64,000 nucleotides of DNA from Microglena sp. YARC (GCA_022414725.1 CM039463.1:36346863-36410862); one strand, 5' to 3'. Positions 11,391 to 35,249 are shown, counted from the first letter of the stretch. Program-made: numbers and translations. The notes: generated from the sequence alone by a model not told the origin.

Positions 11391-14300
11391 AAACACTCCC
11401 CCCCTTTGATGTCGACCTGTCACCTCAGTTTTGCATCGTCGTGCAAAATGCGGTTCGCCATTACAGTCATCTTAAACCCTCCCCACCACCACCACAGACA
11501 CAGACACACACACACAGACACACACACACCTTTGATGTCGACCTGTCACCTCAGTTTTGCATCGCTGTGCAAAATGTGGTTCACCATTACAGACATCTTA
11601 AACCCTTACCCCCCCCCCCCCCCACACACACACACACACACACACAGACACACACACACACCTTTGATGTTGACCTGTCACCTCACTTTTGCATCGTCGT
11701 GCAAAATGTGGTTCGCCATTACAGTCATTTTAAACCCTTACCCCCCCACACCCCCACCACCACACACACACACACATACGCACACTCTTCTGGGAGGGAA
11801 CCAGCGACCGATATGAGGCTTAAGGTGTTCGTATATTACGTGGAGGACCAGCCAATTGTGTTATGTTTGTACTACCATGCTCCCATATACTCTGTAGTAT
11901 GCAGATGAGATGCGTTTTGATCCAAACCAATTTGCTATAACTGTTATAAGGGCTGGCCCCTCACGCTTTTAGCCACAACAGGAGTGCAAAGGAGCACACC
12001 CACTGTAACAAAACGCTATACTAATGGGCATATCGAATAGGTTTCCTTGAGGTGTCAAGATACTGAATCTCGAAGCTTTGTTTTTCTTTCCAGCTACGAG
12101 CAGCAGCTTCTAAGCAGCCTTCCTGACTGGCTATTCAGCCAAACTTGGCGCAACCTCGAGCACCTTGAAGCTGGCGTAATCAGCTTACCAGAACTCCTGA
12201 CATACTTATGTGTAGCCAAGTGGTTGGCTCATGGAGCTGTCTAGAAGCTGCTATGAAAAGCCGAAATGAAAAACCAACAGAATCGAAGCCTTCGCTACTC
12301 AACTTTTTTGAAATCAGGTTTGAGTAGCCCACTCTGGTGGGCTACTCAACTTTTCTGAAATCAGGCTAGAGTAGCCCACCCGGCTACACAACCTTGCCTA
12401 GAAAAATCTGAAATCAAAAACCAACAGAATCGAAGGTACATGTACCAGAGATATAGACTAGTAGCAGGCTATCCTGCTATACCTGCTTCCTACACCCATA
12501 ACCCCGGCAATTACTACACCCAATACCCATACCCTATACTCTTGTACAGCTGCCGCACCCAACCTCGACATAGTCACCCACCTGCCCTAAGCTGCAGCAC
12601 CCCCACCGCTAACCAGCACCCCCACCCACCACCACCACACCACCGCCACCAAGCAGCACTGCCCTCACCACTAGCCACCCCCACCCTCACCATCGCCCAT
12701 GTTTTGCAGACCGTTGCTTCTGTACTGAGCGAATGTGGAGGTAATCTTGATTTTGCAATCCAACGATTGGGCGAGTTGAAGCTAGCCGGTCCCGACGGTG
12801 CTGCTTGGGCGGCAGAAGGTAAGTATTCACCTTCACATATATTAACTTTCACACATATTCACATTCACATAATGTGCATGCACACACATGCACGTTTACA
12901 GATGTACACACATGCACACATGTATGCACACACACACACACACACACACACAGAATATATGCCCGGGGACATGTGCATGCACACACATACACGTATACAG
13001 ATGTACATACACACACAGAGAATATATGCCCGGGCACATGTACGTATACAGATGTGCACACATGCCCCCCCCCCCCCCCCCCACCCACCCACCCCACCCC
13101 ACCCCCCCCTACACACACACCTACACACACATTAACACACACACACACACACACACGCACACACACACACGCACACACATATACTGATGATATTCTGCCC
13201 CTACCCCCTCTACGCACCAGGCCATGCAGCGGCTGAGCCCATGCCCGACCTTGAGTAGCAAGCATGTGCTCTTACACACCTCGTGCACACACGTACACAT
13301 TCACACACACTCTCACACACACACACTTACACTTACACACATACACTTACACACAAACACACATGCACACACACACACACTTACACACACTTACACAGAG
13401 CCCAGGCCCGATCTTCAGGAGCAAGCATGTGCCCAAGGGGCAGCTAGCGAGAGTCCCAGCCAGGCCAACACAGGGCCTAGTGGGGAGCAATGGGTTGAGT
13501 TTCTTGTCACCGAAATGGTGGCAGCTAAGGATATGAGTGATGCTAGGACCAAGGCGGCGAATCTTCTCCAGCAGTTTGAGGAGTGTGTTAAAAACAGGAC
13601 CAAGGCAGAGGTGGGTTCCATTGGGGAGCAGTGGGTTGAGTTTCTTGTCACCGAAATGGTGGCAGCTAAGGATATGGGTTACGCTAGGGCCGTGGCGGCC
13701 AATCTTCTCCAGCAGTTTGAGGAGTGTGTCAAAAACAGGACCAAGGCAGAGGTAGGTTCCATGGGGAGGCAGTGGGGTTGGGTTCTAGCTTTTTTTATGA
13801 ATGTTGAGTGGCCAATCTTCTCCAGCAGTTTGAGGAGTGCGTCAGAAACAGGGCTAAGGCAGAGGTGGGTTTAGGTTCTAGCTTTTTTATGAATGTTGAG
13901 TGGCCAAACTTCTCCAGCAGTTTGAGGAGTGTGTCAGGAACAGGGCCAAGGCAGAGGTGAGTTCTATGGGGAGGAGTGGGTTGAATTTCTTGTCACCGAA
14001 ATGGTGGCAGCTAAAGATATGAGTAACGCTAGGACCAAGGCAGCCAATCTTCTCCAGCAGTTTGAGGAGTGCGTCGAAAGCAGGGCCAAGGCAGAGTCAA
14101 GTTCTGTGGGGAGTGGTGGGTCTTAGTTGGGTTTCTTGTCAACAAAATGGTGGCAGCTAAGGATATGAGTGACGCTAGGACCAAGGCAGCCAATCTTCTC
14201 CAGCAGTTTGAGGAGTGCGTCGAAAGCAGGGCCAAGGCAGAGGTAAGTTCTAGGGGGAGTGGTGGGTCTTAGTTGGGTTTCTTGTCAACAAAATGGTGGC

Positions 14301-17300
14301 AGCTAAGGATATGAGTGACGCTAGGACCAAGGCAGCCAATCTTCTCCAGCAGTTTGAGGAGTGCGTCGAAAGCAGGGCCAAGGCAGAGGTAAGTTCTATG
14401 GGGAGTGGTGGGTCTTAGTTGGGTTTCTTGTCAACAAAATGGTGGCAGCTAAGGATATGAGTGACGCTAGGACCAAGGCAGCCAATCTTCTCCAGCAGTT
14501 TGAGGAGTGCGTCGAAAGCAGGGCCAAGGCAGAGGTAAGTTCTATGGGGAGTGGTGGGTCTTAGTTGGGTTTCTTGTCAACAAAATGGTGGCAGCTAAGG
14601 ATATGAGTGACGCTAGGACCAAGGCAGCCAATCTTCTCCAGCAGTTTGAGGAGTGCGTCAAAAGCAGGGCCAAGGCAGAGGTAAGTTCTGTGGGGAGTGG
14701 TGGGTCTTAGTTGGGTTTCTTGTCAACAAAATGGTGGCAGCTAAGGATATGAGTGACGCTAGGACCAAGGCAGCCAATCTTCTCCAGCAGTTTGAGGAGT
14801 GCGTCGAAAGCAGGGCCAAGGCAGAGGTAAGTTCTATGGGGGGGGGGGGGGCAGTGGGTTTAGGTTCTAGCTTTTTTGTGAATGAATAAATGGTACGCCT
14901 TATTACGAGGCGTGAGGTTGAGGGGGCAATCCCGTTTGCTTTCACTGGGGCCAACCTCCAAAGGTTGTTTATGAATGTTCGAGGAATTTGGGAGGGGGAT
15001 TGCATTTGGGAGGGAAATTTGGGAGGAAGAAGGAATTTGTAGGAAACATTCTTCAAATACTCCGAAGTCAAGTCAGCCAGGTTGCCCCCGGTGATTTCAA
15101 CCGGGGAGCAGTTGGCAAATGGGGATCTTGTGCAAATATGCCAAGTCCTACTTCCTATTGCTACTCCCATCTCAGCTAGGTGCCCCCAGTGAGTTCAACC
15201 GGGGAGCAGTGGGCAAATGGGGATGTAGTGCAAATGAGCCAAATCCTACTTCCTGTTGCTACTCATCTAAATCCTAATGAAACCCATCAGAATGAGCAAA
15301 ATCTTGTGTAAATGAGGATCACTATCGCCACTTGGGTTGAGTTGCTTACTCGGGTTTCTTGTTTAGAGTTGCTTACTTGGGTTTCTTGTTTAGAGTTGCC
15401 TACTTGGGTTTCTTGTTTAGAGTCGCTTACTTGGGTTTCTTGTTTAGAGTTGCTTACTTGGGTTTCTTGGTTAGAGTTGCTTAGTTGGGTTGCTTGTCAC
15501 CAAGATGGTGGCAGCTAGGGGCATGAGTGATGCTAGGACCAAGGGCCAGCTAGCACGAGTCCAAGCCAGGCTACTGCAGGCCCCAGTGGGGAGTAGTGGG
15601 TTGAGTTACTGGGATGAGTTTCTTGCCACTGAGATGGTGGCAGCTAGGGAGGACATCATCCTCAATTGTGCCGTCCAAATCCACTTCCCAACCCAATCCA
15701 CTTCCCAAACCAACCGAAACCTAACTTATCCCCCCCTCCCCCACTTCCCCCTCCTAAAGTGACACTCGGAAGGTCGCTGAGATTAAAAAGGAACACCATC
15801 CTCAAGCTTGCCGTCCAAAGCACTCCCCAACCCAAACCATTTCCCAAACCAATCCACTTCCCAAACCACACCAAAACCCAACATATCCCCCCCCCCCCCC
15901 CCCCCCCTCCTAGGGTGATACTCGAAAAGTTGCTGAGATTAAAGAGGAGAACACCATCCTCAAGTGCGCCGTACAAATCCACTTCCAAACCCAAACCACT
16001 TCCCAAACCAATCCACTTCCCAAACCAATCCGCTTTCCAACCCAAACCAAAACCTAACTTATCCCGCCTCCCCTCCTCCTATGGTGATACTCGGAAGGTC
16101 GCCAAGATTCAAAAGGAGAGCACCTTCAGGTGGTGACTCATGCCTGAGCCCCCATGCAGGTGGTGACCTCCTCAAGCATGCCGTACAAATCCACTTCCCA
16201 ACCCAAACCACTTCCCAACCCATACCACTTCCCAACCCATACCACTTCCCAACCCATACCACTTCCCAACCCAAACCACTTCTCAAACCAAACCACTTCC
16301 CAACCCAATCCACTTTCCAACCCAAACCATTTCCCAACCCAATCCACTTCCCAAACCAATCCACTTTACAAACCAAACCACTTCCCAAACAAAACCAAAA
16401 CCTAACATATCCCCCCCTCCCCCCCCCCCCACATCCTAGGGTGACACTCAGAGGGTCCCAAAACAAAATCAAAACCTAACATATCCCCCCCCCCCATCCT
16501 AGGTGACACTCGGAGGGTTCCAAACCAAACCAAACAAAAACATAACGTATCCCCCCCCCCCCACCCCACCCACCCTCATCCTAGCGAGACACTCGGAGGG
16601 TCCCAAACCAAACCAAACCAAACCTAACGCACCCCCCCCCCCCCCCCCCCCCCCATCCTAGGTTGACACTCGGAGGGTCCAAACCAAACCAAAACCTAAC
16701 GTATCCCCCCCCCCCCCCCCCTCATCCTAACGAGACACTCGGAGGGTCCCAAACCAAACCAAAACCTAACGTATCCCCCCCCCCCCCCCCCCCCCCCCCC
16801 CCCATCCTAGCGAGACACTCGGAGGGTCCCAAACCAAACCAAACCAAAACCTAACGTATCCCCCCCCCCCCCCCCCCCCCCCCCATCCTAGGGTGACACT
16901 CACAAAAGTTGCTGAGATTCAAAAGGAGAACACCATCCTCAAGTGTGCCGTACAAATCCACTTCCCAAACCAATCCTCTTCCCAATCCAATACACTTCTT
17001 AACCTCATCCACTTCCCAGCCCAACCCCAAACCTATCGTTTCCCCCTTCCCCTCCTAGGGTGACACTCGGAGGGTCGCCGAGATTCAAAAGGAGAACACC
17101 ATCCTCAAGCTTGTCCTCCAAAGCACTCCCCAACCCAAACCATTTCCCAAACCAATCCACTTCCCAAACCAATCCACTTCCCAAACCAATCCACTTCCCA
17201 AACCAAAACCTAACATCCCCCCCCCCAACCCCTCCCCCTTCCCACCCCCTCCTAGGGTGACACTCGAAAACTTGCTGAGATTAAAAAGGAGAACACCATC

Positions 17301-18076
17301 CTCAAGCGTGCCGTAAAAATCAACTTCCAAACCCAAACCACTTCCCAACCCGATCCACTTCCAAAACCAATCCACTATCCAAACCAAACTAAAACCTAAC
17401 TTATCCCGCCCCCCCCCCTCCTAGGGTGATACTCGGGTCGCTGAGATTCAAAAGGAGAAAACCATCCTCAAGTGTGCCGCACAAATCCACTTCCCAACCC
17501 AAACCACTTCCCAAACCAATCCACTTTCCAACCCAAACCACTCTCCAACCCAAACCACTCTCCAACCCAAACCACTTCCCAACCCAATCCACTTCCCAGA
17601 CCAATCCACTTCCCAAACCAAACCAAAACCTAACGTATCCGCCCCCCTTTCCTAGGGTGACACTCGGAAAGTTGCTGAGATTAATAAGGAGGACACCATC
17701 CTCAAGCGTGCCGTACAAATCCACTTCCCAAACCAACCCACTTCCCAACCCAATCCACTTCTTAACCTCATCCACTTCCCAAACCAAATCAAAACCTAAC
17801 GTACCCCCCCCCCCCCCCTCCTAGGGTGACACTCGGAAGGTTGCCGAGATTCAAAAGGAGAACACCATCCTCAAGCGTGCCGTACAAATCCAAGCCAGCA
17901 AGCTCCAAGAGAGTGCCCACAAGGCTGAGGAGGTAGTGCAGCTACGCAAGCTGCTCGCTGAGCACGAGGAGAAGATGCGGGCGCTGGAGATGCACAACTA
18001 CTCTCTTACCCTGCACCTTGCAAGGGCAACGGACGGCTCACACTTCAGGTCGAACCATGGCCCTGACGTTTGCTGA
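9505..18076 (+). CDS. CUE-domain-like ubiquitin-system protein, four exons, 264 aa
   Basis: Exons: 9505-9726 (donor gtaagt), 12710-12818 (acceptor gttttgcag, donor gtaagt), 13399-13610 (acceptor ttacacag, donor gtgggt) and 17825-18076 (acceptor poly-C then CTCCTAG; stop TGA). Phases agree (0, 1, 0). The N-terminus is short and basic (AAKRARH). Residues about 55-100 across the exon 1/2 junction look like a CUE/UBA-type helical domain (LATLASLYPGMDNE, then SVLSECGGNLDFAIQRLGEL). Exon 3 has WVEFLVTEMVAAKDM, and exon 4 a coiled coil (VAEIQKENTILKRAVQIQ) ending in MHNYSLTLHLARA and GPDVC. From memory this order and these motifs match the plant 'ubiquitin system component Cue' family (e.g. Arabidopsis At5g32440), which is of similar length. 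CUE domains bind ubiquitin; the exact role here is unknown. An in-frame ATG at 9418 is possible, but 9505 fits the short plant N-terminus. The gene is convergent with the ubiquitin-RUB gene. Confidence 0.85.
9950..10130. mobile_element. MITE-like element, copy 1 (CUE-type gene intron 1)
   Basis: About 180 bp with imperfect terminal inverted repeats: CTGCAGCAGCTTGTAGGCAG at the left and GCTGCGTAGAAGCTGCTGCT at the right. The interior shares ACATAATCAGCTTTCCAGC and TTAGCCCAGTGGCTGGCTCA with the copies at 12080, 21794 and 31282. There is no coding capacity, so any movement would need transposase from elsewhere. This copy is more diverged than the others. Confidence 0.7.
10455..10690. repeat. CAACTCG-type minisatellite
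   Basis: Degenerate tandem array built from CAACTCGCAA and CAACAGCAAGTC variants, strongly purine-biased on one strand, within intron 1 of the CUE-type gene. Confidence 0.75.
11230..11790. repeat. four tandem units ending in poly-C and (CA)n
   Basis: A unit containing GATGTCGACCTGTCACCTCA, TTTGCATCGTCGTGCAAAATG and CGCCATTACAGTCAT recurs about every 130-150 bp (about 11254, 11407, 11534, 11666). Each unit ends in a C-rich tract followed by (CA)n. The open frames across it (264 and 217 codons) are low-complexity artefacts. It lies inside intron 1 of the CUE-type gene. Confidence 0.85.
12080..12274. mobile_element. MITE-like element, copy 2 (CUE-type gene intron 1)
   Basis: About 195 bp. The left end is TTTTTCTTTCCAGCTACGAG followed by CAGCAGCTTCTAAGCAGC; the right end is GCTGTCTAGAAGCTGCTATG followed by AAAAGCCGAAATGAAAAA. 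These are imperfect inverted repeats of about 35 bp. The interior matches the other family members (GAGCACCTTGAAGCTGGCGT and AATCAGCTTACCAG). Confidence 0.8.
12275..12437. repeat. short block flanked by 19-bp direct repeats
   Basis: AAAAACCAACAGAATCGAAG occurs at about 12277 and 12418. Between the copies, GTAGCCCACTCTGGTGGGCTAC forms a hairpin, and TTTCTGAAATCAGG-like sequence is duplicated. It may be a small insertion or a local duplication. Confidence 0.55.
12838..13398. repeat. (CA)n, CACATG and poly-C microsatellites in CUE-type gene intron 2, with a decayed copy of the exon 3 start
   Basis: Long (CA)n and CACATGCACA arrays occur with a poly-C tract near 13066-13082. At about 13225-13272, the sequence GAGCCCATGCCCGACCTTGA and its continuation resemble the genuine start of exon 3 at 13399 (GAGCCCAGGCCCGATCTTCA), including an upstream CACCAG acceptor-like site. 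The copy contains a TAG in the coding frame. It looks like a duplicated, decayed exon edge. Confidence 0.75.
13611..14850 (+). repeat. tandem pseudo-exon array: about nine copies derived from CUE-type gene exon 3
   Basis: Immediately after the exon 3 donor, the end of exon 3 is repeated. The first copies are variable and partly deleted. From about 14100 the array is regular with a 146-bp period: landmarks at 14069, 14361, 14507 and 14653 are spaced by exact multiples of 146. Each unit preserves a frame coding for MVAAKDMSDARTKAANLLQQ and then FEEC, ending AAGGCAGAG|gtaagt. The copies therefore have a more canonical donor than the true exon (gtgggt). An acceptor-like TCTTAG precedes each late copy; using it would give a 116-nt, frame-shifting cassette. 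Confidence 0.9.
15068..15275. repeat. tandem duplication of about 105 bp
   Basis: Two adjacent copies share TCAACCGGGGAGCAGT, GGCAAATGGGGAT and AATCCTACTTCCT / AGTCCTACTTCCT cores with minor differences. No coding potential is apparent. It lies in intron 3 of the CUE-type gene. Confidence 0.8.
15335..15500. repeat. 27-bp minisatellite derived from the exon 3 array
   Basis: About six units of TTGCTTACTTGGGTTTCTTG plus TTTAGAG. The unit resembles the TTAGTTGGGTTTCTTGTCA segment that precedes each exon 3-derived copy, so this array probably grew from that junction. Confidence 0.8.
15500..15690 (+). pseudogene. chimeric pseudo-exon joining exon 3-like and exon 4-like sequence
   Basis: At about 15500-15650 the sequence resembles the first part of exon 3 (CAGCTAGCACGAGTCCAAGC, GAGATGGTGGCAGCTAGG). 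It then passes directly into an exon 4-like segment (GACATCATCCTCAATTGTGC, compare the exon 4 ACCATCCTCAAGCGTGCC) with no intron between. The frame is disrupted relative to the parent gene. Confidence 0.6.
15691..17824 (+). repeat. array of about fourteen copies of the CUE-type exon 4 acceptor and 5' edge, with poly-C tracts
   Basis: The intron side of exon 4 is amplified. Each copy has a C-rich tract (often 14-30 consecutive C), then TCCTAG|GGTGACACTCGG or a variant; many continue into exon 4 coding sequence (GAGATTCAAAAGGAGAACAC, CATCCTCAAG). Acceptor-like junctions occur near 15760, 15910, 16078, 16437, 16497, 16578, 16656, 16726, 16804, 16885, 17055, 17251, 17420 and 17651; the real one is at 17824. 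Between copies, a CCACTTCCCAAACCAAT motif forms its own minisatellite. Open frames here are repeat artefacts. Confidence 0.9.
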
Positions 18077-18340
18077 CACTGACACGTAAATATGACACTG
18101 ACCCTGCACCCTGCTGGAGATGCACAACTACTCTCTTACCCTGCACCTTGCAAGGGCCATGGATGGCTCACACTTCAGGGCGAACCATGGCCCTGATGTT
18201 TGCTGACACTGACACATAAATATGACACTGACCCTGCACCTTGCAAGGGCCGCGGACGGCTCACACCTCAGGTCGAACCATGGGCCTGATGTATGCTGAG
18301 ACTGACACATAAATATGACACTGACCCTGCACGAACACAT
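18077..18340 (+). repeat. two extra copies of the 3' end of the CUE-type gene
   Basis: After the TGA at 18074-18076, the last part of the coding region plus the start of the 3' UTR is repeated twice. The copies start at about 18113 and 18226. Both retain LTLHLARA, an HGPDVC-type end and a TGA stop, with scattered substitutions. They are downstream of the stop, so they would lie in the 3' UTR or beyond the transcript. Confidence 0.85.
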
Positions 18341-18349
18341 CAATAAATA

Positions 18350-18690
18350 TTACGCACTTATTACGAGGCGTGAAGTTAAGGGGGCCAGTCCGTTTGCTTG
18401 CACTGGGGTCAACCAGTAATACAACACTCAACTGTAGGGGCGCATGGGACGCACACCGTTCACTCGGACGGGGCCGAAAAGACAAGTTCTATGCAGCGTC
18501 GCAAGCGACATTAAAAATTGGTGGAGAGGTGTTTGCGACAGAGCGACAGGTGGCAACGGAAGCGAGTTAGTTACGAGACCGTTGGCTGACGTGTCAGGCT
18601 TCGTCTCGGTCATTGCTGGTCGGATGGTTGGTTGGACGGACAAATGGTTACCCCGGGGGCTCCCACCCCCCAGAACGGGGGGCTCCGCCA
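18350..18690. repeat. dispersed repeat, second copy at 25440-25660
   Basis: The segment about 18480-18680 (GACAAGTTCTATGCAGCGTC, GGTGGCAACGGAA, GTTGGCTGACGTGTCAGGCT) matches 25448-25655 with moderate divergence. The preceding TTATTACGAGGCGTGA motif also occurs at about 14900 and, diverged, at 5868. No coding capacity or tRNA-like box is recognised. Confidence 0.7.
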
Positions 18691-18959
18691 AAAATCCCGT
18701 GATCACGTTCTAGAAGCCGAGCTGTTTCTCAGCTCAGGCGCTCTGCATGGTAGTTTTTCATGCCAGGTTTGTAGGGAACGGCAATATGATCTCATATGAT
18801 GCTGGTAGTCTGGCTAGGCTAAAGTTACCATTTATATACAATATCGTATGATGCGCATTGTATGATCTTTTATGATATCATACGCGCCTTTGGTCAACGT
18901 CATATGATATGCCGGTCCCTGCAGGTTTGTGTCATCCAGGGCAGCCTGGTAGTCTTCCA

Positions 18960-21100
18960 TATTCCGTGAATTTGAACTTGGTTACATAACTTCAGCCAGC
19001 AATATGGCTATTCGCCGTCTTAGGCAGGAAAACAATCATAATTCAGGGTCACTTGACCTTGGTTACATATTCCATCCAGCAATTTGGCTGTTCTCCGTTT
19101 TCGGCAGTAAAACAATTTCAGAATCCAGGGTCGCTTGAACTTGGTTACAAAGCTTCAGGGCATTCTGGTAGTCTTTCATAATCCAGGCTATCTCGAGCTT
19201 ACACGACCAGGGTACCCTAAGCTTATTTAGTTTTTTGCCAACCACTATTGGCACACGTTCCGCATTTTGGCCACTTCCCCGGGTGGTGGTTATTATGGCA
19301 TAGACTTCACGTATAAAAGACAGCAATCATTTCCATTGTATCTTTGTGGGGAGGGTCCGTTGCGTCGCAGGCGCAGCTTCAGTGGGTTGGTTGCGTCCCA
19401 TGATTCAGGCTATGGCCATGGGTCGGTTACGGTCTCAGGATGCAGGCTATGCTGGTCTGGTTGCGTCTCAGGAGGCAGAGCTGAGGGTCCCCAAAAGGGT
19501 CCTTTTGCCATCAACTATCGCATCTTTCTGCTAGGAATTGGAATCGTTACATGGTTCTATGTGCCTCCAGGCGTCTAACCGTCTGCAGAATGCAATTCGA
19601 TCCCCCGTGTGTCCGTGCGATATCCACAGAAACCAGGGAGCATACTAATGGACTGGATTGTCACATGGTTTTTCAGCCAACTCTGGGCTGCGCACCGTCT
19701 TCCAATTCCAAGTCCCCCTGTGTGATACCCACAGAAACCAGGGAAGACACTAAGCAGTATCTGCAGGCTCTTGTGTTTAGCACTTGCATTGTTATTGGAT
19801 TTTGTGCAAAGCATATGATATTGCAGCACAAGTTGTGTTTTGTTTTTAAAGGCATGTCCAGGGTAGTGCAGGACGCAACATGGGAAGGGTCCGTTGCGAC
19901 CCAGGCGCAGGTTCAGGATGTTGGTTGCGTCTCACCCATCAGTTGATTGGCCCACCACCAATCTATTTCCGTGGGCTACGGGTTCTGTTGATAGTAGGAC
20001 GCAGCCTAAAAAATTGACTGCGTCCCAGAACGCGACCCACCGAATTGGGTGCGTCCCAGGACGCAACCTACCGAATTAGGGTGCATCCCAAGACGCATCC
20101 CCTGGGGTTCGTTTGAAGTACCCTGGTCCACGTGTCATGGGGCATAGGCAGCGGCATGTTGCTTTGTCTCCTTATCTCCTCTGGATTGTTTATATTTGTG
20201 CCTTGTAGATTGTTTAGATTGTATACGGAGTTTAGATGGACTGGATTGTTACATGGGCTTTGGCACATGGAGTTTAGATGTATTGGATTGTTACATGCTT
20301 TTTCCTAACTCTGGGCTGCTGACCGCCTTCCAATTCCAAGTCCCCCCGATACCCACGGAGACCAAGGAGCACACTAGGCAGATTACGGGATTAGGCATTT
20401 AGGCAGTTATAAGTTTTATCCAGGTCAGGTTTGGATGGAGTCACTTCAGTTTCGACTGGAATGCCAGGTATCTGGGCAGCTTATTCCTATGCTGGGTGTG
20501 CTGTATAATTGAATTGTAACATGGAGTTTAGTTTATGTACGAGCGACTCCGCCAGTCACATGCAATCCTTCCAGTCTAGTGCAAGGAGACCCACCCTGTG
20601 AAGCGATATTCCTTCTAGTATACAATATGGTGCCACGTCAGTTTGGTTTGGATTGTTACGTGGAATTTCAGCCAACTCTAGGTTGCCCGCCGTCTCCTAA
20701 TTCCAAGTTTCTTCGCTTGCTGTTTTGTGTTGGATGTAGAATCGAATTGAAGTGTAACATGATTCTTCAGCAGGAAGAAAAAAAGTTCGCGTTTGCATTT
20801 TTCCTGGCAATGTTTTGGCCTACTGGCCACCCCCCTGGCTTCCGTGGGTGTCCCATGGGGGGACTCAGAATTGGAAGACGGCGAGGAGCCAAATTACTGG
20901 CTGGAGCCATGTAACCAAGTTCAAGCCAAGCCAACTTTTCCTGGTCGTTACTTTTACTGCCGTAGACGGCGAGGAGCCAAATTGCTGGCTGAAGCTATGT
21001 AACCAAGTTCAATTTTTCAGCCAACTCTGAGCTGTTTATCCTCTTCCAATTCTGAAACCCCGCCCAAGGGATACACACGGGAACCAGGGGGCACACTAAT
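18960..21100. repeat. mosaic of short dispersed repeats between two convergent genes
   Basis: Two families are interleaved. Family 1 (GAACTTGGTTACAT, CAGCCAGCAATTTGGCT, CGCCGTCTACGGCAGTAAAA) occurs at about 18968 and 19045 on the plus strand, inverted at about 20878 and 20940, and at 6985. Family 2 (TTTCAGCCAACTCTGGGCTG, CCGTCTTCCAATTCCAAGTC) occurs at about 19670, 20290, 20665 and 21015. Short GGTTGCGTCCCA motifs recur at 19360-20110. I see no gene. Confidence 0.7.
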
Positions 21101-21790
21101 TGGGTGCTGTAGGAGTTCGGTGTTTCTGTGGACCTGCCTTTTCAGCAGAGCACTGGTACAGCAAGGCAAGTGAACTTCAAAGTCCTCGTTCCATGAGCCG
21201 AAATCTACATTTCATGGGCCCAAAGCCACTGCTTTTGGTGACCTGTGTTTTTGCGGTGTGTCACGTGTAGGATGTCATAAGTACGATATTAGTTCGCCAC
21301 TTGATATATCGTACGATAAACATGATAACTGTTTGCACAAGAACAGTGGGTTACATCAACATCTGGAGCCCAGTAATTACATTCTGCGCACGGGAGTGTG
21401 GTGTAGTAGTGTTTGCACTACCCATGGTTACTCCGCCCGCAGAAATACGGTGGGCAGCTTCAAGGCTGTTAGGCCATGTAATCATGTTGTAAACATGTTT
21501 CAGTCCAGGGGTAGCCACCAAATAGGCTAAAGGCTGTTGACCTGTTGAAACGAGACCCTTGACTCCATCAAGCCGCGGGACATTTGGAGTTCAGTAGGGC
21601 ACCAGGAAAAATGTAGTCATCATCATCATTATCGTCAGATTGAAAACCTTCTACACCATTCTACACCAGTCCTTTCATCCCATCAAATCCCACCCCCCAC
21701 CGCCAAATGATAGGATGAAAGGAATGGCGTAGAACACCGCCAAATGGGCATCCCACCCCCCACTAGATAGGGCCACCAAGGATCCAAGCA
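21101..21790. other. non-coding stretch downstream of the ubiquitin-RUB gene
   Basis: No gene is supported. A short dispersed repeat (GTTTGCACTACCCATGGTTA, CTCCGCCCGCAGA, AGGCCATGTAATCA) lies at about 21409-21487, with relatives at 29965-30035 and 31117-31185. Two similar AAATGATAGGATGAAAGGAA / TCCTTTCATCCCATCAAAT segments at 21670-21725 form an imperfect inverted repeat. Confidence 0.45.
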
Positions 21791-21793
21791 TAG

Positions 21794-21985
21794 CTTCTTT
21801 TCAGCTACCAGCAGCAGCTTCTAGTCAACTCCCCTAGCTTGCTACCCAGCCAAACCTATAGCAAAATGGAAGCTGACATAATCGTCTTTCCAGCAAAGCT
21901 GAAATACAGGGGCTTAGCCCAGTGGCTGGCGCATAGACCTGCCTAGCTGTTGCTCGTAGCTGTTGCTCGTAGCCGAAAAGACAAG
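21794..21985. mobile_element. MITE-like element, copy 3, at the start of the ubiquitin-RUB 3' UTR
   Basis: About 190 bp. The left end is CTTCTTTTCAGCTACCAGCA, GCAGCTTCTAG; the right end is CCTGCCTAGCTGTTGCTCGT plus a duplicated GTAGCTGTTGCTC and AGCCGAAAAG. The interior is GACATAATCGTCTTTCCAGC, TTAGCCCAGTGGCTGGCGCA. Its right end is only about 8 bp from the TGA stop (21993-21995, minus strand), so the transcript's 3' UTR should open with this inverted-repeat element. Confidence 0.75.
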
Positions 21986-21992
21986 CAATGGA

Positions 21993-35110
<13,118 letters not shown>

Positions 35111-35119
35111 TGTATGTGT

Positions 35120-35220
<101 letters not shown>

Positions 35221-35249
35221 CGTGGTACACTCACACTAGGGTGTTTACT

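Noticed and set aside
11022..11908. Pro/His/Thr-rich frames of 264 and 217 codons
   Set aside because: Created by poly-C and (CA)n within a tandem repeat in an intron.
12849..13265. Cys/Val-rich and His/Thr-rich frames on both strands
   Set aside because: (CA)n/(TG)n microsatellite translation with no conserved features.
15662..17824. Trp/Gly-rich minus-strand and Pro/Asn-rich plus-strand frames
   Set aside because: Translations of the CCACTTCCCAAACCAAT minisatellite and poly-C tracts.
18430..18700. tRNA-derived SINE
   Set aside because: The two dispersed copies share no recognisable A/B box and no tail, so I left them as an unclassified repeat.
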